From: Cryomorphaceae bacterium
GTDB lineage: Bacteria > Bacteroidota > Bacteroidia > Flavobacteriales_D > Crocinitomicaceae
Direction of reading: 5' to 3'
Assembly: GCA_027485365.1 (NCBI GenBank)
Contig: JAIXRD010000039.1
Location: 1 to 14,333, forward strand
Length of the DNA stretch: 14,333 bases
Shown here: in pieces, positions 1 to 6,587 of the stretch
How the letters are laid out: each line of letters starts with the position of its first letter
Position numbering within the stretch: position 1 is the first letter of the stretch
Position numbers and translations under genes: made by a program
Notes under the pieces: model-generated
Seen by the model: only the letters and a program-made list of their open reading frames with translations
What the model was told of the DNA's origin: nothing
Database searches by the model: none

Positions 1-685
1 AAGGCATCTTGAGATATTTGTCTTAGATGAAGCCGATCGCATGCTCGACATGGGATTTATACACGATGTGAAACGCGTAATTAAACTCATTCCCGCTAAA
101 CGTCAAACCTTGTTTTTCTCGGCTACGATGCCAAAAGAAATCAAAACATTGGCTAGCACCATCTTAACAGATCCCGAACAGGTAATTGTAACGCCGGTAT
201 CTTCGACTGCCGAAACCATACAACAGGGATTATACTACGTGAACACGGCAGAGAAAAAAGATTTATTACTGCACCTTTTAAAAGAAGATAGCACCCCCTC
301 GATCTTAGTTTTTACGCGAACAAAGCACGGGGCTGATCGAATCGTTAAAATATTAGCGAAAGCACAAATTACGGCGGCAGCAATTCACGGAAACAAATCA
401 CAAAACGCAAGACAAAATGCGTTAAACGGATTTAAAAACAACAAGCTTCGGGTGTTGGTTGCAACCGATATTGCCGCGCGGGGAATTGATATAGACGAAT
501 TGGAATTAGTGATCAATTACGACATACCAAACATACCAGAAACCTACGTTCACCGCATTGGTAGAACCGGAAGAGCGGGTGCCAGCGGGAGGGCCATTTC
601 TTTTTGCGACCAAGACGAACGGGCCTATATTCGCGACATTCAGAAATTAATTGGCATTCAAATTCCAATTTTGAAAAATAACTAA
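1..685 (+). CDS. rhlE: DEAD-box RNA helicase, RhlE type (5' part missing)
   Basis: ATP-dependent RNA helicase acting on structured RNA in the cytoplasm (ribosome assembly or RNA decay in this family). The reading frame is open from base 2, so the gene begins outside the window; 227 residues are visible. Motifs in order: DEAD box (motif II) at residues 9-12 within VLDEADRMLDMGF, SAT (motif III) near residue 40, ILVFTRTK in the second RecA domain, VATDIAARGIDI (motif V) and YVHRIGRTGRAG (motif VI). Motifs Q, I (Walker A) and Ia are cut off. The protein ends only about 25-30 residues after motif VI, so it lacks the long basic tail of some family members. The RMLDMGF sequence after DEAD and the short tail favour RhlE over DeaD or SrmB. 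The family call is very secure; the subfamily is moderately secure. Confidence 0.95.
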   Translation, partial: RHLEIFVLDEADRMLDMGFIHDVKRVIKLIPAKRQTLFFSATMPKEIKTLASTILTDPEQVIVTPVSSTAETIQQGLYYVNTAEKKDLLLHLLKEDSTPSILVFTRTKHGADRIVKILAKAQITAAAIHGNKSQNARQNALNGFKNNKLRVLVATDIAARGIDIDELELVINYDIPNIPETYVHRIGRTGRAGASGRAISFCDQDERAYIRDIQKLIGIQIPILKNN

Positions 686-716
686 TTTAGCTGCCATTGA
701 TTAATAGGTGTTCGGT

Positions 717-1217
717 ATGATGGCAATAGTAAAAAGACGTTTAAGTGTTACAATAATCATTGGAAGTTTACTTTGGTGCGTAAATACTTACGGTCAAGCC
801 ACACCGGGTGACAGCATCAAACCCAAAATGCTTAACAACTCGATTAATCTGAGTATTGGACCGGGTGGAATTTTAGCGCTTTATGTACCTGCAGGCATTT
901 TTTACGAACGTATGTTCCAAGGAGAACGCTTTTTACCGAAACTAACCAAATTTGTGGATGTTGGCGTAGGCGCAGCAGCGTATTGGGAAGGAGAGAGCGC
1001 CTTTGTCTTTTCGCGTTACGGAATACTTACAGGACATAAGAAGTATCATTTAGAGGCCACCTTGGGCGCTGTTGGTTATTTGAATGGTGATATCGTTGGG
1101 GTGTTGCCTGCAGCGTCTATTGGTATGCGCAGACAAAAACCGAACAGTCATTATGTATTTCGTACGGGTGTAGGAATCCCAGAGGCGATTTATGTGAGTT
1201 GGGGTGTTAGTTTTTAA
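717..1217 (+). CDS. Small secreted, probably outer-membrane beta-barrel protein
   Basis: Not assigned to a named family. The N-terminus has basic residues (KRR), a hydrophobic stretch (VTIIIGSLLW) and a likely signal-peptidase site near NTYGQA, so the product is probably exported. The mature part is rich in glycine and alternating hydrophobic/aromatic residues (SIGPGG, VGVGAAAYWEG, ATLGAVGYLNG, AASIGMRR) and ends in VSWGVSF. A C-terminal phenylalanine after alternating residues is typical of outer-membrane barrels, though about 145 mature residues would make a very small barrel. The frame could begin at GTG 708, but tandem ATGs at 717 and 720 fit better because they put the charged n-region close to the start. 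It begins 31 bp after the helicase stop and may be co-transcribed with it. Its stop lies only 4 bp from that of the convergent gene at 1222. Confidence 0.7.
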   Translation: MMAIVKRRLSVTIIIGSLLWCVNTYGQATPGDSIKPKMLNNSINLSIGPGGILALYVPAGIFYERMFQGERFLPKLTKFVDVGVGAAAYWEGESAFVFSRYGILTGHKKYHLEATLGAVGYLNGDIVGVLPAASIGMRRQKPNSHYVFRTGVGIPEAIYVSWGVSF

Positions 1218-1221
1218 GCCC

Positions 1222-1632
1222 TTAACGTTTCATCTCCATAGAATCCTTTAGCTGAAGTTCGATATCGTACATGTTAAACCCCGTGCGCGTGGCCGTTTCA
1301 AATTCAATTAATGAAATCTTTTGATCCTCTTGGGGTAATGGCGCAAAGAACAAACTAAAAAACTGCCAGTCTGTTCGCGCCTTGTACATGTTTTTATTGG
1401 GTGCAGTCGCAATATTTAATTGATCTTGCATTCGAAACTTCTTGGTACTTGCCGAAGTAAGCAAATGCGTATTTGGATCGATATTAATCCACCAATCATA
1501 ATCGTACATGGTGTCCATTTGATATCCGAAATCTAAACGCGTCGTAAATTCATTCAAGGTTACCCGTAATAGCTGTAACGTCTTTCTTCTAACATCCAAA
1601 TGCCAAATCAGGGTTTTATCGCTTGTTTTCAT
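1222..1632 (-). CDS. Uncharacterised 136-aa protein, paralog of the 2722-3198 product
   Basis: No named function recognised. By eye it aligns with the protein at 2722-3198 almost without gaps over about 95 residues. Shared positions include TR-L/I-DF, an aromatic-rich segment ending in W-W/V-x-I, S-x-x-KK-F/Y, Q-x-x-NI-x-x-AP-x-K, LF-x-x-LP, KI-x-x-IE-x-E and the C-terminal FN-M/F-YDI. The alternating hydrophobic pattern and repeated aromatics suggest a compact beta-sandwich domain; this is inference. There is no signal peptide or membrane segment, so it is probably cytoplasmic. Its ATG overlaps the stop of the upstream WYL regulator gene by 4 bp (ATGA), which implies one transcript and translational coupling. 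Compared with its paralog it lacks most of the charged N-terminal extension. It could be a partner or effector of the regulator. Confidence 0.8.
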   Translation of the reverse strand: MKTSDKTLIWHLDVRRKTLQLLRVTLNEFTTRLDFGYQMDTMYDYDWWINIDPNTHLLTSASTKKFRMQDQLNIATAPNKNMYKARTDWQFFSLFFAPLPQEDQKISLIEFETATRTGFNMYDIELQLKDSMEMKR

Positions 1633-2615
1633 ATGCGTGTTTTAAGGGATTTTTGTTTTTCTATTAACCAATCAGGAGCTATGATCCGCAACGAAGGACC
1701 ATAGGACCAAACCAAGTGAATTAATTCCATCGTAGGAATAAGCTTTAATTTAACGTGTGCACCACCATTGGTGAACTTGATAAGCTCTTGGGTATCATGA
1801 ATGGGATAAGCGGTAAGGAACTTGGTTGTGAGTGGGTCGGCACGTAAGATAACCTCGACCGGTGTTTCTACTTCTAAAGGAAAAACGCCGTACATGTCAT
1901 TTAAAAAACTAAGAATCTGACGGGTATTCCCTTTTTGGTATTTCTTATCTAACTTAATAGGTTCATAGATTCGGTCTAAACCAAAGGAGCGGAGCGCATT
2001 ATGCGTTTCACTAAATCCGTATACATACCATCGATTTTCAAATTCTCTTACTACATAGGGATGAAGCACAATCGACTTGAATCGTTCATTTTTATATGAA
2101 TAATGGATGAATGAAATTGGAATACCCACTTTACAGCAATCGATTAATAAATCCATAAACTCATATCCCCTGGAACGCGGAGGCTCCATGGTTTTTAATA
2201 TAGGGTATCGTTCATTCTGGTCGACCTCTTCTAAGGAGGAGGATAGCACCTTTTCCATGGCATGCCTCAATTTATCTCCCAATTCGGTGCGCATCATACA
2301 TTTAATTAAAACGAGTGATTCCGCAAGGACCGACGCATCTTCCGGTGATAATTTAACGCCATTAATCGTGAATTTTGGATCCGTATAAATGTATTCCTGT
2401 AGCTGAAAATCGAATTTAATCGGTGCTCCGAATCCGTTGGGACGATCTTTTTTCATCATGTTAATGTCTTTTTGAATCGTCTCACTGGACACCTCAATTC
2501 CTTGTTCCCTGCATACATCTATAATTCGCTGCATATTCGGTTTATGATAGTGTCGATCACAGATCACTTGATCAATAATCAAACATCTCCGCATGGCATT
2601 TTTACTAATTGGCAT
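1629..2615 (-). CDS. WYL-domain winged-helix transcriptional regulator
   Basis: DNA-binding regulator with a ligand-sensing WYL domain, 328 aa. Residues about 1-80 form a winged HTH (recognition-helix-like ETIQKDINMMK near 46-56, then a wing). Residues about 88-140 are a helical linker. Residues about 152-222 are the WYL domain: ISFIHYSY, then HPYVVREFENRWYVYGF with W196-Y197-V198 in place of W-Y-L, then FGLDRI. Residues about 250-325 match the C-terminal WCX extension (VEVILRAD at the start, WSYGPSLRIIAPDWLIEK at the end). WYL proteins bind nucleotides, nucleic acid or related ligands and often control defence or stress genes. Here the gene overlaps the 136-aa paralog gene downstream and is divergent from 2722-3198, so it probably controls one or both. 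It starts at an ATG preceded by an A-rich leader and a TAnnTTTG box. The specific target is unknown. Confidence 0.93.
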   Translation of the reverse strand: MPISKNAMRRCLIIDQVICDRHYHKPNMQRIIDVCREQGIEVSSETIQKDINMMKKDRPNGFGAPIKFDFQLQEYIYTDPKFTINGVKLSPEDASVLAESLVLIKCMMRTELGDKLRHAMEKVLSSSLEEVDQNERYPILKTMEPPRSRGYEFMDLLIDCCKVGIPISFIHYSYKNERFKSIVLHPYVVREFENRWYVYGFSETHNALRSFGLDRIYEPIKLDKKYQKGNTRQILSFLNDMYGVFPLEVETPVEVILRADPLTTKFLTAYPIHDTQELIKFTNGGAHVKLKLIPTMELIHLVWSYGPSLRIIAPDWLIEKQKSLKTRI

Positions 2616-2627
2616 CGCTTTTTTTTA

Positions 2628-2635
2628 CAAAAATA
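2628..2635 (-). promoter_or_regulatory. Candidate -7 promoter box for the WYL regulator gene
   Basis: The minus strand reads TATTTTTG, a full match to the Bacteroidota -7 consensus TAnnTTTG, 12 bp upstream of the regulator ATG. No convincing -33 TTTG is present at the usual distance, so the call rests on the -7 box and its position. Confidence 0.4.
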
Positions 2636-2657
2636 ATAAACTTACAATACCCCGCAC

Positions 2658-2673
2658 ATACTATACGGAGTAT
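2658..2673. promoter_or_regulatory. Inverted repeat, possible operator between divergent genes
   Basis: ATACT, six bases (ATACGG), then AGTAT: 5-bp perfect inverted arms in the 106-bp gap between the WYL regulator and the divergent paralog gene, between the two candidate -7 boxes. Dyads of this form are typical operator sites for dimeric HTH regulators. Five-base arms are short and can arise by chance in AT-rich DNA. Confidence 0.25.
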
Positions 2674-2698
2674 TATTTTACAAAATATTTTCTCGCTG

Positions 2699-2706
2699 CA
2701 TATTTG
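2699..2706 (+). promoter_or_regulatory. Weak -7 promoter box for the gene at 2722
   Basis: The plus strand reads CATATTTG, which differs from TAnnTTTG only in the first base, and lies 15 bp before the ATG. No clear -33 element accompanies it. Confidence 0.25.
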
Positions 2707-2721
2707 TTCAAAAATTAACCT

Positions 2722-3198
2722 ATGGAAACAGAAATTAAAAAAACTAGAGAAAAAACGATTCAAGAAAAGCAACAAGAGGGCATTGTATTATACAACCCTG
2801 AGGGCACTAATTACAAAGCCTCACATGAGATTAAGTGCATCGAATGTACGGATGAATATACTCGTATAGATTTTATATACAAATCGCCCTCCTATTACAT
2901 CAACGGTGGCTGGGTACAGATAGAACGAAATAGTTTTATACGTCCAGTCGGATCTGAAAAGAAGTACACCTTAATTCAGGCGATCAATATCCCAATTGCA
3001 CCAACTAAACACTTCTTCAAACGAAGCGGTGAATACTTACATTACACCTTACTTTTCCCGGCATTGCCTAAAAGCACACGTAAAATTGACATCATCGAAA
3101 AAGAAGCGGCTGGCACCTACTTCAATTTTTATGACATTAATTTCTCAAAATGGATGACTATTCCGCATGCCGGTTCACAAGTATTATCTAACAATTAA
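2722..3198 (+). CDS. Uncharacterised 158-aa protein, paralog of the 1222-1632 product
   Basis: No named function recognised. Residues about 1-20 are a highly charged, probably helical lead (METEIKKTREKTIQEKQQEG). The remainder is the domain shared with the protein at 1222-1632: TRIDFIY, GGWVQIERNSFIRP, KKYTLIQAINIPIAPTKH, YTLLFPALPK, KIDIIEKE and FNFYDINFS. The pattern of short hydrophobic/aromatic strands suggests a beta-sandwich. There is no signal peptide or membrane helix. It is transcribed away from the WYL regulator gene and heads a run of three same-strand genes, with the next ATG 10 bp after its stop. ATG 2722 is the first start in the frame after the intergenic region, and the charged helix follows it directly. 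Duplication of this gene on both sides of the regulator points to a functional unit of paralogs plus regulator. Confidence 0.8.
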   Translation: METEIKKTREKTIQEKQQEGIVLYNPEGTNYKASHEIKCIECTDEYTRIDFIYKSPSYYINGGWVQIERNSFIRPVGSEKKYTLIQAINIPIAPTKHFFKRSGEYLHYTLLFPALPKSTRKIDIIEKEAAGTYFNFYDINFSKWMTIPHAGSQVLSNN

Positions 3199-3208
3199 CC
3201 CAAAACAT

Positions 3209-3502
3209 ATGAAATCAATTTCTATAGCACACCAAGCCCATCTTCAAGCGCTACGTGCCTTAAGCAACCTAAAAGAACGAGAATTACATATTCACGAACT
3301 CATCAAAGAAAAGAATTATTCAGCCATCGTCAAGGAAAAAAAACACTACAACAAAATCGTTGAAACCCTCAAAGACTTAATTCGCAGTTTGAAAAAAGAC
3401 TATAACGGCTTGAATTCCGAAGAAAAATTAAGTGAAGAAGGACAGACACTACGTCGCGTCTTCGTAAATCTTGAACATTTTGATGATACCATAATGCCTT
3501 AA
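3209..3502 (+). CDS. Small helical protein of unknown function (97 aa)
   Basis: Not recognised. The product is almost entirely helix-forming, rich in K, E, L and H, with heptad-like hydrophobic spacing (LQALRALSNLKERELHIHEL, then IVETLKDLIRSLKKD), so a coiled coil or helical hairpin is likely. It has no signal peptide or membrane segment. The frame opens further upstream at ATG 3167, but that would overlap the preceding gene by 32 bp; ATG 3209 lies 10 bp past that gene's stop and is preferred. The gene lies 24 bp before the next small gene on the same strand, so the three plus-strand genes probably form one transcript. It could be a partner of a neighbour, but nothing in the sequence gives a function. 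Confidence 0.65.
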   Translation: MKSISIAHQAHLQALRALSNLKERELHIHELIKEKNYSAIVKEKKHYNKIVETLKDLIRSLKKDYNGLNSEEKLSEEGQTLRRVFVNLEHFDDTIMP

Positions 3503-3526
3503 TTAACCTTTAAAATTTATAAAAAA

Positions 3527-3832
3527 ATGGACTACATGTTTGTATTTAGTAAGTACGATAAATGGAAACGATTTGATGAATTCATCTTTGAAACCCACTG
3601 CTACACGGACAAAAAGGAACGTCTATCCCTACACCAGGAACACGTGTTCAATATTTCTTATTTAGCAAGAATCATAGGAAAACTTGAAATTTATCTTAAT
3701 GACCGAAAAGATGTTGAGCAAGCATATTATGCCTGCAAATGGTTTGAGAAAGAATTTGAAGAACTCGGATATTCGCTCAGTTTCTTCAGGCGCTGGCTCG
3801 CTGAAAAGAGAGAAATCGAGGCGCCCTTTTAG
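3527..3832 (+). CDS. Small acidic/aromatic protein of unknown function (101 aa)
   Basis: Not recognised. The product is soluble-looking, rich in aromatics and charges (MDYMFVFSKYDKWKRFDEF at the start; YYACKWFEKEFEELGYSLSFFRRWLAEK near the end), and predicted by eye to be mostly helical. The ATG follows an A-rich leader (taaaatttataaaaaa), the usual look of start regions in this group. It is the last gene of the plus-strand run starting at 2722. Its TAG stop overlaps the TAA stop of the convergent yfhO-family gene, the two coding regions sharing 4 bp (3829-3832), so there is no room for a separate terminator. A different frame at 3684-3902 is open but reads into the neighbour and looks spurious. 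Confidence 0.65.
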   Translation: MDYMFVFSKYDKWKRFDEFIFETHCYTDKKERLSLHQEHVFNISYLARIIGKLEIYLNDRKDVEQAYYACKWFEKEFEELGYSLSFFRRWLAEKREIEAPF

Positions 3833-6576
3833 GCTTCTTTATCTTCTTCTTTCTTTTTTAGCTGTAAACCACCGACCCCGAGAAATGCCAAAATCAAGAT
3901 GAGCGATCCTACCATGGAATAGCTTGTCCCCGCGATAAACGAAGAAGGTTGAAACTTCCATACGATTTGATGTTTTCCAGCAGGAATCTCAAGTCCACGA
4001 AGCACATAATTGACCCGAGTATAAGGAACTTCCTTACCATCAATGGTGCACACCCAACCTTCTGGGTAATAAATTTCGCTAAAGACAGCAAATCCCTTGT
4101 GGGATGAATTACTTTGATACGTGATTTCCTTGGTTGCATACTTAGTCATTGCAATAACATCAGCTGAATCTGTAGCATAGGTCGCGGCAACGTTAATACC
4201 CGCATTGCTCACATCTACAATTACCTGATTTTTCGTATTAATTTTTCCCAGTCCGAGCAATTCCTCGTTGGCAGAATTCACCTTGGTGACTTTATTCACA
4301 TACCACACGTTGCCATTCGCATAAGGATTAAGCATTGGTTCGTCAGTTCGTGTAAGCACCACATATTTTGTATTTAACATGTTCAAAATCTGACAGGTAT
4401 CTGACATTTGTCCACCAGCTACAGAGATGGTATCGAAGATTTCTTTTGCTTTATCTTGTGGAATCTCCATAGTACGCGCATAATTTTGAAGCTTCGCCAT
4501 TTTTATGGAACTGATCACACCGTTTGCTTTTTGCATTTCATCCTGTAAATAAAAATCTACTAGCTGTTGGTAACGCTTCACTTTTGCGCCGTGATACCCT
4601 CCGATTGATTTATGGAAGTAACTGGTAACGGTTTCATTAAACGGATTATCAAAGGTGAAGACGCGGTAATTTGAATTCAACTGAAGCGCTGTAAAACCAG
4701 CCATCAATTCAATGATTTCTGTGGGTTGATCTGCATAGAGCCCTTCTCGGTCAAAAACGGATCGAATTCGTGCAGTCTCCTTTTTAAAGGAAGGCAATAG
4801 CTTGGCTTCATTATTCAAAATCGATACATCGGCCTTTTCTGGCATGTAAGGAATTTGTGCAGCGCTCCGGTCCTCGTACTTCGCTAATTCCTCTGACATT
4901 TCCTCGATCGGATCTGCATTTAAATAACGTAAATCCACATTGATTTCATCTGCTGCAATAAACACTCCAATAAGTCCTAACCACACCCAACGGTTGACTT
5001 TGTAAAATGCCAAGAGTACAGCAACACCGGCCGCAATAAAAAACAGCAAGGTACGTCCTGCATCTGCTTTGTATATCGATTGACGAACATTAATCAATTC
5101 TGCCTTCAATCCTTCAATCATGGTTAATTGCGAAGGATCTTTAGACTGTTTTGCATACTCATTAAATTGCTTAATCTCTTCCCCAGTAATAAAATCTCCT
5201 GAAATGCTTGGCACAGCATATAATAACAAACCAAGTGCAAGCACACCCCCAAGCACACCAAATTGAAATTTACGAGTACCTTGCAGCTCCTCAGATTTCC
5301 AAAGACGATCCAGGAGCATCACTGCAACCATCGGCACCAACAGTTGTAAAATCACTAAAATCATTTTAGAATCCCTAAACTTATTGTACATCGGAAAATG
5401 ATCAATGAACCAAAAGTTGAGGCCTCCGGTTTTAGACGCCAACAAGACACACAATATAGACAGCGCAATTACTGGAAACCGAAGGGTGTCTTTTACAAGA
5501 AACAAACCAACCAAAAACAGAAAGAAGGCCACTGCACCCAAATAGATTGCTCCCCCACTGAATAATTGTCCACCCCAATAATGATTAGATTGCGCGATTT
5601 GATCATAATACGTTGGATCTTCAATGCTTTCCATCGCAGATTCATTATTCCCGATGTAGCCTCCAGCACCACCTTTGGCATTCGGAATAAACAAGGAAAG
5701 TGCTTCCCTTGGGCCAAAATTATACTCAAGAATATAACTTTTATCCAAGCCAGATTTTGCTTTCGTCGCTTTATCTGTGCCTTTTGGAGCAACAGAAATG
5801 TCAGAATCTCCCCGCGTAGAGTATTTAGAATATTCATAGGTAGTCATTAAATTACTCGCTGAGGGTAGAATTGCTAATCCGGTTGCAAGCAGGAGTGCCC
5901 CTACAATTTTTGCTAGATCAATATACTTTTTCTCAATAATTAAACGGATCCCTTCGCCTAGAGCAATTACCCCCAAGAGAATAAATAGGTAATACGTGAT
6001 TTGCAAATGGTTTGCGCTAATATTCAAAGAAAGGAAGAATGCAAAAACTACGCTTCCCCAAAGCCATTTACCCCGTGTAGCAAGCAATAAACCTCCTAGT
6101 GTTGGCGCCATAAAGGAAACTGCATTCACTTTGGTTATATGTCCCGCACCCAGATATAAAATATTAAAAGAAGCAAAGCCAAAGGCAATAGCCCCAACAG
6201 CCGCAATCCATGGATTAATTCGAAGACACATTCCGAGGATGTAAAATCCGAGCATGGTAACGAACATTACCCCTACCGGTGCGGTTAATCCCAAGCGCAA
6301 CACGGTTGCCACTTGATTCATCAAATTCCCATTATGGATCACACTAATTTGATATGCCGGCATGCCGCTAAACATTCCGTTCGTCCATAAAGCTTCCTCG
6401 CCATTCACCGTGCGATAATCGGTAATTTCTTTAGCCGCTCCCTGGTATTGTTTTACATCGGACTGCTTTAATTGCTTTCCATCAAAGATCACTGGATGGA
6501 AATATCCTGCAGAAAAAACTACAAACACCAACAAGGCTATAACATGCGGAACAAACGCTTTTACATCAATTTTCAT
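3829..6576 (-). CDS. YfhO-family multi-pass membrane protein (GT-C-like)
   Basis: Large inner-membrane protein, 915 aa, of the YfhO family (bacterial membrane protein with a GT-C-like fold; some members take part in glycosylating wall or membrane polymers). A first transmembrane helix lies near residues 8-26. An extracytoplasmic loop follows with the family-typical GKQLKQSDVKQY and LWTNGMFSGMPAYQ. Further membrane helices lie at about 98-118, 123-142, 170-187, 193-210, 222-240, 343-361, 367-380, 405-423, 437-456, 508-525 and 527-543. Other family-like motifs are GGQLFSGGAIYLG (335-347) and KFRDSKMI (399-406). Residues about 550-880 form a soluble domain, ending with one helix (about 885-903) and a basic/acidic tail. 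D40 sits where GT-C enzymes often carry a catalytic aspartate; this is inference. It starts 11 bp after the response regulator and is probably the last gene of that operon. The substrate is unknown. Confidence 0.9.
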   Translation of the reverse strand: MKIDVKAFVPHVIALLVFVVFSAGYFHPVIFDGKQLKQSDVKQYQGAAKEITDYRTVNGEEALWTNGMFSGMPAYQISVIHNGNLMNQVATVLRLGLTAPVGVMFVTMLGFYILGMCLRINPWIAAVGAIAFGFASFNILYLGAGHITKVNAVSFMAPTLGGLLLATRGKWLWGSVVFAFFLSLNISANHLQITYYLFILLGVIALGEGIRLIIEKKYIDLAKIVGALLLATGLAILPSASNLMTTYEYSKYSTRGDSDISVAPKGTDKATKAKSGLDKSYILEYNFGPREALSLFIPNAKGGAGGYIGNNESAMESIEDPTYYDQIAQSNHYWGGQLFSGGAIYLGAVAFFLFLVGLFLVKDTLRFPVIALSILCVLLASKTGGLNFWFIDHFPMYNKFRDSKMILVILQLLVPMVAVMLLDRLWKSEELQGTRKFQFGVLGGVLALGLLLYAVPSISGDFITGEEIKQFNEYAKQSKDPSQLTMIEGLKAELINVRQSIYKADAGRTLLFFIAAGVAVLLAFYKVNRWVWLGLIGVFIAADEINVDLRYLNADPIEEMSEELAKYEDRSAAQIPYMPEKADVSILNNEAKLLPSFKKETARIRSVFDREGLYADQPTEIIELMAGFTALQLNSNYRVFTFDNPFNETVTSYFHKSIGGYHGAKVKRYQQLVDFYLQDEMQKANGVISSIKMAKLQNYARTMEIPQDKAKEIFDTISVAGGQMSDTCQILNMLNTKYVVLTRTDEPMLNPYANGNVWYVNKVTKVNSANEELLGLGKINTKNQVIVDVSNAGINVAATYATDSADVIAMTKYATKEITYQSNSSHKGFAVFSEIYYPEGWVCTIDGKEVPYTRVNYVLRGLEIPAGKHQIVWKFQPSSFIAGTSYSMVGSLILILAFLGVGGLQLKKKEEDKEA

Positions 6577-6587
6577 AATCGTATTAT

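Noticed and set aside
2609..2869. 86-codon plus-strand frame from the divergent spacer into the 158-aa gene
   Set aside because: It overlaps the conserved paralog frame and has no counterpart in the second paralog.
3209..3832. Toxin-antitoxin pair from the two small genes
   Set aside because: Sizes and spacing would fit, but neither protein shows a recognisable toxin fold or DNA-binding antitoxin motif, so no such claim is made.
1222..3832. Known anti-phage defence system
   Set aside because: Only the WYL regulator is suggestive; no nuclease, helicase, NTPase, TIR, reverse transcriptase or other effector motif is visible in the cassette.
3684..3902. 72-codon plus-strand frame over the end of the 101-aa gene and into yfhO
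   Set aside because: It overlaps two better frames; its basic, disordered translation looks like a frame shadow.
5493..6244. Open frames of 82-114 codons in other frames over the yfhO-family gene
   Set aside because: They lie wholly inside a well-supported membrane protein gene, have basic, low-complexity translations with no family features, and are shadows of the real frame.
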